9,086 nucleotides of DNA from Oscillospiraceae bacterium (lineage in GTDB: Bacteria; Bacillota; Clostridia; Oscillospirales; QAMX01), in contig CACYBP010000145.1 of NCBI GenBank assembly GCA_902772625.1, positions 1-9,086 on the forward strand, written 5' to 3'. Numbering within the stretch: position 1 is the first letter of the stretch; each line of letters starts with the position of its first letter. A program made the position numbers and the translations under genes. This document shows positions 5,196 to 9,086 of this stretch, in pieces. The notes below the pieces were generated by a model. The model ran no database searches and was not told the DNA's origin. It saw only the letters and a program-made list of their open reading frames with translations.

Positions 5196-6995
5196 TTAGT
5201 TTTTCGAGATGGCGCCGAACTTACAGGTGTCAATGCAGGTCCCGCACTTGATGCACTTGGTCTGATCGATGACGAAGGGAGACTTGATCTGGCCGCTGAT
5301 CGCGCCCACCGGGCACTTTCTGGAGCAGGCCGAGCAGCCCTTGCACTTCTCGGGATCGATCTCGTAGCGGGCGAGCTTCTGGCACACGTGGGCCGGGCAT
5401 CTCTTCTCGCGGATGTGGGCCTCGTATTCGTCGCGGAAGTAACGGAGCGTGGAAAGCACCGGGTTCGGCGCGGTCTGACCGAGTCCGCACAGAGCGGTGG
5501 ACTTGATGGTCTTGGCCAGGGATTCCAGGCGCTCGATGTCGCCCTCCTCGCCTCTGCCGTCGGTGATGCGTTCCAGGATCTCCAGCATTCTTCTGGTGCC
5601 TTCGCGGCACGGGGTGCACTTGCCGCAGGATTCGTCCACCGTAAAAGTCAGGAAGAACTTGGCGATATCCACCATGCAGTTGTCTTCGTCCATGACGATC
5701 AGTCCGCCGGAGCCCATCATGGAGCCGATGGCGGTGAGGGACTCGTAATCCACGGGGGTGTCGATCAGGGACGCCGGGATGCATCCGCCGGAAGGACCGC
5801 CGGTCTGCGCGGCCTTGAACTTCTTGCCGTTCGGGATGCCGCCGCCGATGTCGTAGATGATCGTGGAAAGCGGGGTGCCCATGGGGACCTCCACCAGACC
5901 GGTGTGATTGATCTTGCCGCCCAGCGCGAAGACCTTGGTGCCCTTGGACTTTTCGCTGCCGATGGAGCTGAACCATTCGGCGCCCTTGAGGATGATCTGG
6001 GGGATGTTGGCGTAGGTTTCAACGTTGTTGATGATGGTCGGCTGACCGAACAGGCCCTTGACCGCCGGGAACGGAGGACGCGGACGGGGTTCGCCGCGGT
6101 TGCCCTCGATGGAGGTCAGAAGAGCGGTCTCTTCGCCGCAGACGAAAGCGCCCGCGCCGAGACGGATGTTGATATCAAAGTTGAAGCCGGTGCCGAAGAT
6201 GTTCTTGCCGAGCAGGCCGTATTCGCGGGCCTGGGCAATGGCGATGGAAAGACGCTTGACCGCGATGGGGTATTCGGCACGGACGTACACGTAGCCTTCG
6301 TCGGCGCCGATGGCGTAGGCCGCGATGGCCATGGCTTCGATGACGGCGTGGGGGTCGCCCTCAAGAACCGAGCGGTCCATGAACGCGCCCGGGTCGCCCT
6401 CGTCGGCGTTGCAGACCACGTATTTCTTGGTGCCCGGCTCACCGCCGGCGGCGAAGAGCCACTTCCGGCCGGTGGGGAAGCCCGCGCCGCCTCTGCCGCG
6501 CAGACCGCTGGCCAGGATCAGGTCGATGACTTCCTTCGGGGTCATCTCGGTCAGCACCTTGCCCAGAGCGGCGTAGCCGTCCATGGCGATGTACTCGTCG
6601 ATGACTTCGGGGTTGATGACGCCGCAGTTGCGCAGCGCCAGCCGCAGCTGCTTCTTGTAGAAGCCGGTCTCGCTGAGGGAAACCGGGCCCTCGGGCTTTT
6701 TCTCATCGCCGGTGTCGTTGTAGACCAGTCTTTTCACCGGGCGGCCCTTGAGCAGATGCTCTTCCACGATCTCGGGGACGTCTTCCACGGTGACACGGCT
6801 GTAGAAGGTGCCGTCGGGGTAGACGATCATGATGGGACCGAGGGCGCACAGGCCGAAGCAGCCGGTCTGAACGACCTTGACTTCTTCAGAAAGTCCGTTT
6901 TCGATGATCGCTTTCTCCATCGCCTCGCGGATCGCCGGCGAGTTGGAGGAGGTACAGCCGGTACCGCCGCAAACCAGTACTTGTGTACGAATCAT
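5196..6995 (-). CDS. hndC: NuoF-like NAD(P)H/FMN diaphorase subunit of the hydrogenase (HndC/HydB)
   Basis: The 599-residue subunit exchanges electrons between NAD(P)H and the hydrogenase through FMN and iron-sulfur clusters. It starts with a thioredoxin-fold [2Fe-2S] domain (C9, C14, C46, C50). The complex-I 51-kDa-type core follows, with GLRGRGGAGFPTGRKW at 164-179, CNADEGDPGAFMDRS at 195-209 and the CGEETALL region at 286-293, then a SLBB-type region and the [4Fe-4S] site ESCGKCTPC with C457, C460, C463 and C503. The tail carries two ferredoxin sites (C551/554/557/561 and C581/584/587/591). C533, H536 and C538 form an extra possible metal-binding patch that I recall from related subunits. 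The choice of NADH or NADPH cannot be read here. It lies 22 nt after the HndB-like gene and 17 nt before hndD. The ATG at 6995 has only an AGGAAAGG-like site, rather far (about 13 nt) upstream. Confidence 0.96.
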   Translation of the reverse strand: MIRTQVLVCGGTGCTSSNSPAIREAMEKAIIENGLSEEVKVVQTGCFGLCALGPIMIVYPDGTFYSRVTVEDVPEIVEEHLLKGRPVKRLVYNDTGDEKKPEGPVSLSETGFYKKQLRLALRNCGVINPEVIDEYIAMDGYAALGKVLTEMTPKEVIDLILASGLRGRGGAGFPTGRKWLFAAGGEPGTKKYVVCNADEGDPGAFMDRSVLEGDPHAVIEAMAIAAYAIGADEGYVYVRAEYPIAVKRLSIAIAQAREYGLLGKNIFGTGFNFDINIRLGAGAFVCGEETALLTSIEGNRGEPRPRPPFPAVKGLFGQPTIINNVETYANIPQIILKGAEWFSSIGSEKSKGTKVFALGGKINHTGLVEVPMGTPLSTIIYDIGGGIPNGKKFKAAQTGGPSGGCIPASLIDTPVDYESLTAIGSMMGSGGLIVMDEDNCMVDIAKFFLTFTVDESCGKCTPCREGTRRMLEILERITDGRGEEGDIERLESLAKTIKSTALCGLGQTAPNPVLSTLRYFRDEYEAHIREKRCPAHVCQKLARYEIDPEKCKGCSACSRKCPVGAISGQIKSPFVIDQTKCIKCGTCIDTCKFGAISKN

Positions 6996-7017
6996 AAGTA
7001 TTTACCCAACCCTTTCC

Positions 7018-7383
7018 TTAGTTGTTGCCGATGGTGTATTCAGCAACGGGCTTGCCGCCCTTAAGATGCTCTTCGACCACACGCTTCGCCTTTTCGGCGT
7101 TCATTTTGACGTAGGTCACTTTTTCCTTGCCGGCCTCGAAGACCTCCACCACCGGCTCGTACTGGCAGATGCCGATGCAGCCGGTCTGGGTGACGGTGAC
7201 GCGGTCGGAAAGGTTCTCGCTGGCGACCTGCTCCACGAAGGCGTTCAGGACCGGGCGGGCGCCGGCGGCGATGCCGCAGGTTGCCATACCGACCACGACG
7301 CGGATCTCACCGCTGCCTTCTCTCAGAACCACGCGGTTTTTCATTTTGTTTCTGATCGCGGCAAGTTCTTCCAAAGATTTCAT
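7018..7383 (-). CDS. hndB: HndB-like thioredoxin-fold [2Fe-2S] subunit
   Basis: This 121-residue protein is a small thioredoxin-like ferredoxin-domain subunit found beside NuoF-like and catalytic subunits in NAD(P)-linked [FeFe] hydrogenases. Visible features are a helical start at 1-16, VGMATCGIAAGARPV at 31-45 and QTGCIGICQYEP at 66-77. Only three cysteines are present (C36, C69, C73), whereas classical members of this fold use four for a [2Fe-2S] cluster. A fourth ligand must be another residue, or the cluster is absent. From memory this three-cysteine form is usual for HndB, so it may not be a defect. ATG 7383 is preceded by AAGGAAGGAA at a good distance. It lies 21 nt after the HATPase gene and 22 nt before hndC. 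Its role is probably structural or in electron transfer within the hydrogenase complex. Confidence 0.88.
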   Translation of the reverse strand: MKSLEELAAIRNKMKNRVVLREGSGEIRVVVGMATCGIAAGARPVLNAFVEQVASENLSDRVTVTQTGCIGICQYEPVVEVFEAGKEKVTYVKMNAEKAKRVVEEHLKGGKPVAEYTIGNN

Positions 7384-7404
7384 AGCTTCGTTCCTTCCTT
7401 TTCC

Positions 7405-7968
7405 TTACTGATTTGCATGAATTTCTTCCAATTGCTCGCTGATATATTCACCCGCCCAGGCAAGCACCTCGGGCGAGGAGAGCGCTGTGTCTTCCCCCAG
7501 GATCTCCCGCATCTCTTCGGTCGAAAGCCGGGCGGAGCCGGTCTCGTTGTCCCAGGTGAAATCGTAATCGATCCCGTCGGCCCCCTGGATCAGGGAGACG
7601 AGGGTGGAGGCGATATCGCCCATGGGGGTGAAGTCGATGCTGTCTTTATAAAACAGAGCGAAGACCCGGGTGCCGGGGTTTTCGGGGAAGTCCTCCCGGC
7701 TTCGGCTTTCCACCTCGATCCGGCCGCCGGACTGCTCCGCCGCCAGCTTCAAAAAGGGGATGCCGAGTCCCACCTTGCGGGTGGTGCGTGTGGTGAAAAA
7801 GGGATCCACCAGCTTTTCGACCTGCTCGGGCTTCATGCCGCAGCCGTCGTCGGTGATCTCGAAGGAAAGGACGTTCCCCTCCTCCCGGACGTGGATCCCG
7901 ACGTGACGGGCGCCGGCCTTTACCGAATTCTGCGCGATATCCAGAATGTTCAGCGAAAGCTCCTTCAT
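7405..7968 (-). CDS. Stand-alone HATPase (histidine-kinase/anti-sigma-factor-type ATP-binding protein)
   Basis: The 187-residue protein carries a GHKL ATP-binding fold without any sensor, dimerisation or phospho-accepting histidine domain. The N-box is LDIAQNSVKAGA at 9-20 with Asn14, the G1 box is TDDGCGM at 39-45 and the G2 region is TTRKVGLGIPFLK at 62-74. The stretch from about 110 to 187 is a shorter alpha/beta tail that I do not recognise. Single-domain proteins of this type either phosphorylate partner proteins, as anti-sigma factors do, or serve as ATP switches. The same gene type sits in many clostridial NADH-type hydrogenase operons, where its role is unknown. The start ATG 7968 follows GGAGG by 7 nt and overlaps the PHP stop codon by ATGA, so translation is coupled. 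A longer reading to 8064 lies wholly inside the PHP gene and is rejected. Confidence 0.88.
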   Translation of the reverse strand: MKELSLNILDIAQNSVKAGARHVGIHVREEGNVLSFEITDDGCGMKPEQVEKLVDPFFTTRTTRKVGLGIPFLKLAAEQSGGRIEVESRSREDFPENPGTRVFALFYKDSIDFTPMGDIASTLVSLIQGADGIDYDFTWDNETGSARLSTEEMREILGEDTALSSPEVLAWAGEYISEQLEEIHANQ

Positions 7969-8690
7969 AAAAAGGCCTCCAGAATCGCGCGGCGTTTCCC
8001 GTCCGCGCTTGCTTCCTCCGGGCACTCCACGCGCATGGCCTCCTCCCCCTCCGCGATGTCCCACAGATAGTGGGCGTCGGAGGAAAAGACGAACTTCGCG
8101 TTTCCGAGCCGGTACTTTTCCCGGTACGGTCCGGCGTTTTTCCGGTCGTGGAATTCAAAGCAGGAATACTTCGGATTCTCCGGAATAAAGCCGAGGGTGG
8201 CGATGATGCCGTTGGCGTCCTTGTCGATATGCGCCGGGTACGCAAGCGCCCCGTATTCCCGCGCCTTGGCGGTGGCCTCCTCCAGATCCATCGAGAGGGC
8301 GTTGATCAGAAGATCGGGCTCCTCCCCGAGGACCTTGTCGAACTCGTCCATGATCCGCTGCTCCCCGAAGATATCGGGGCGGTTTTTGATGCGGATCCGG
8401 CGGGAATCCACGTACCGGTCGAAGGCCATGGCCTTTTCCAGATCGGGAAAAAGCGCGATCACGTGGATATCCTCCGCCGTGGTCATTTCCATGCCCGCGA
8501 TGGGAAGGATCCCCATCCGCTCGCAGGCCTTGAAGAAGGCCGGACAGTTCTTCGAGGTGTTGTGGTCGGTCAGCGCCGCGGCTCCCAGCCCCTTCAGGGA
8601 CGCCATGCCGGCGATGTTCGCCGGGGTCATGTCGTTGTCCCCGCAGGGGGACAGGCAGGAGTGCATATGCAGATCGCACGCCAGGGTCAT
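7965..8690 (-). CDS. PHP-domain phosphoesterase of the hydrogenase operon
   Basis: This 241-residue PHP-domain protein keeps the metal-binding set of the family: DLHMHS with H8 and H10, TDHN with D42 and H43, GMEM with E68, H76, YPAH with H154, and SSDAH with D205 and H207. PHP enzymes hydrolyse phosphoesters using two or three metal ions; relatives of the TrpH/YciV type act on nucleotide or short oligonucleotide phosphates. The substrate here is unknown, and cleavage of a regulatory nucleotide is only a guess. The intact motif set argues for an active enzyme. ATG 8690 is chosen because it overlaps the DRTGG stop codon by ATGA and has GGGAG 8 nt upstream; the reading from 8717 would add nine residues inside the previous gene. 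It is coupled in the same way to the downstream HATPase. The same association with hydrogenase genes is known in other Clostridia. Confidence 0.92.
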   Translation of the reverse strand: MTLACDLHMHSCLSPCGDNDMTPANIAGMASLKGLGAAALTDHNTSKNCPAFFKACERMGILPIAGMEMTTAEDIHVIALFPDLEKAMAFDRYVDSRRIRIKNRPDIFGEQRIMDEFDKVLGEEPDLLINALSMDLEEATAKAREYGALAYPAHIDKDANGIIATLGFIPENPKYSCFEFHDRKNAGPYREKYRLGNAKFVFSSDAHYLWDIAEGEEAMRVECPEEASADGKRRAILEAFL

Positions 8691-9016
8691 TTCGCAAGCT
8701 CCCCGGCCAGCGCGCAAAGCTCAAAGGTGTTCTTTTCGCTGGAAAAGACGTTGATGCCCTTTTCCAGAGCGGCCGCGGCGTCCTTTTCCGAAAGGGTAAC
8801 CCCTTCGGCCAGCACCACCGCCGAGAGATCCACCAGAGACGCCACCGCCAGGACGTTGACGTTATTCATGATGGTAAACCAGACGTTGCCGGCGTTCGCG
8901 CGGCCCATGACCCAGCTCAAAAGATCCCCCGCGTAAAAGCCCTCGACCTCCCGGTCGCCGTCGGGGAGAGCCAGAGGCGCAAGGTTCATTTTTTCCGCAA
9001 GCTCACGAATCTTCAT
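8687..9016 (-). CDS. DRTGG-domain protein
   Basis: The 109-residue product matches the DRTGG domain, a small alpha/beta fold also found in phosphotransacetylases and CBS-pair proteins. The characteristic stretch YAGDLLSWVMGRANAGNVWF is at 28-47, followed by ITM-like NNVNVLAVASL at 51-61 and AVVLAEG at 66-72. It is a single domain with no catalytic partner, and its biochemical role is unknown; ligand sensing is plausible but unproven. No membrane segment or signal is seen. ATG 9016 is preceded by AAGGAAG about 6 nt upstream. Its stop overlaps the PHP start by ATGA, so it belongs to the same translationally coupled regulatory part of the hydrogenase operon. DRTGG proteins recur in clostridial hydrogenase clusters. 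Confidence 0.9.
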   Translation of the reverse strand: MKIRELAEKMNLAPLALPDGDREVEGFYAGDLLSWVMGRANAGNVWFTIMNNVNVLAVASLVDLSAVVLAEGVTLSEKDAAAALEKGINVFSSEKNTFELCALAGELAK

Positions 9017-9086
9017 GGTTTTCTTCCTTACTCTCTTCTTTTGCCGCTTTCTGTTTTTTCTCCCGCATCATGACCACGCATTCCGA
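9003..9086 (-). CDS. Probable 3' end of an upstream operon gene, identity unknown
   Basis: From the right edge, one - strand frame stays open for 27 codons and ends at TGA 9005-9003, overlapping the DRTGG start by 14 nt. The visible tail begins SECVVMMREKK and continues as a charged, Lys/Glu-rich end, as C-termini often do. A second frame ends at TAA 9030-9028 after 18 codons (GMRGHDAGEK and onward), so the frame is not certain; the third stops early. Tight overlap matches the rest of this operon. Related clusters carry an anti-sigma-type ATPase or an [FeFe]-hydrogenase-like sensory protein here, but nothing in these residues decides between them. Confidence 0.45.
   Translation of the reverse strand, partial: SECVVMMREKKQKAAKEESKEENHEDS

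Noticed and set aside
3451..5199. 582-codon open frame on the + strand opposite hndD
   Set aside because: It is the complement of a clear [FeFe] hydrogenase gene with all metal ligands. GC-rich codon use suppresses stops on the opposite strand, and its translation is low-complexity (Ala, Gly, Asp, Val) without a recognisable domain.
5388..7064. 558-codon open frame on the + strand opposite hndC
   Set aside because: Same cause: a mirror of the NuoF-like gene, with no family motif and biased composition.
6877..8070. 397-codon open frame on the + strand across hndC, hndB and the HATPase
   Set aside because: It runs antisense through three well-supported genes and their gaps and shows no recognisable motif.
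1..9086. CRISPR array, tRNA/rRNA genes, insertion sequences, toxin-antitoxin pair
   Set aside because: No spaced repeat array, no tRNA-like cloverleaf or rRNA sequence, and no transposase were seen. The XRE gene has no small adjacent toxin-like partner on its own strand; the divergent genes do not look like toxins.

Overview
The window looks like a chromosomal stretch from an anaerobic, fermentative, high-GC member of the Clostridia, of gut or rumen type. This is inferred from an NADH-type [FeFe] hydrogenase operon with its usual DRTGG/PHP/ATPase companions, a CE7 acetyl-xylan esterase, and strong AGGAGG-type ribosome binding sites. Taxonomy below class level cannot be read from the sequence. 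Three 60-base stretches counted by hand in the AT-rich middle block (bases 2521-2580, 2761-2820, 3121-3180) gave 42-50% GC. Two counted in the flanking genes (541-600, 6301-6360) gave 63-73%.

Left block (1-1913, + strand): the C-terminal half of an acyl-CoA/acetyl-CoA synthetase-like AMP-forming ligase, cut by the window edge, is followed 12 nt later by a complete cytoplasmic CE7 acetyl esterase and a strong 15-bp terminator. The pair may link deacetylation of imported sugars to acyl activation, but that is inference.

Middle block (1930-3392): an 80-aa XRE-family repressor-like gene on the - strand has its own terminator. It diverges from a two-gene + strand unit encoding a small four-helix membrane protein and an exported DUF5067-like protein. 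The AT-rich 115-bp divergent region carries an 11-bp perfect inverted repeat around the repressor's start and Shine-Dalgarno site, an 11-bp direct repeat with a 20-bp period, and overlapping divergent promoters. It reads as a small self-regulated accessory cassette of lower GC, possibly acquired. A perfect 16-bp hairpin separates it from the hydrogenase operon.

Right block (3418-9086, all - strand, transcribed right to left): a partial unidentified gene, a DRTGG-domain protein, a PHP phosphoesterase, a stand-alone HATPase, an HndB-like thioredoxin-fold protein, the NuoF-like NAD(P)H/FMN subunit (HndC/HydB) and the catalytic [FeFe] hydrogenase (HndD/HydA). The first genes overlap by ATGA junctions or a few bases, and the enzyme genes have 17-22 nt gaps. 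The diaphorase subunit would pass electrons between NAD(P)H and the hydrogenase iron-sulfur chain to make or use H2. The usual NuoE/HndA-like 24-kDa subunit is absent from the visible operon, which is its most notable departure from the family layout I know. No RNA genes, CRISPR arrays, insertion sequences or origins were seen, and no gene-free stretch exceeds 300 bases.
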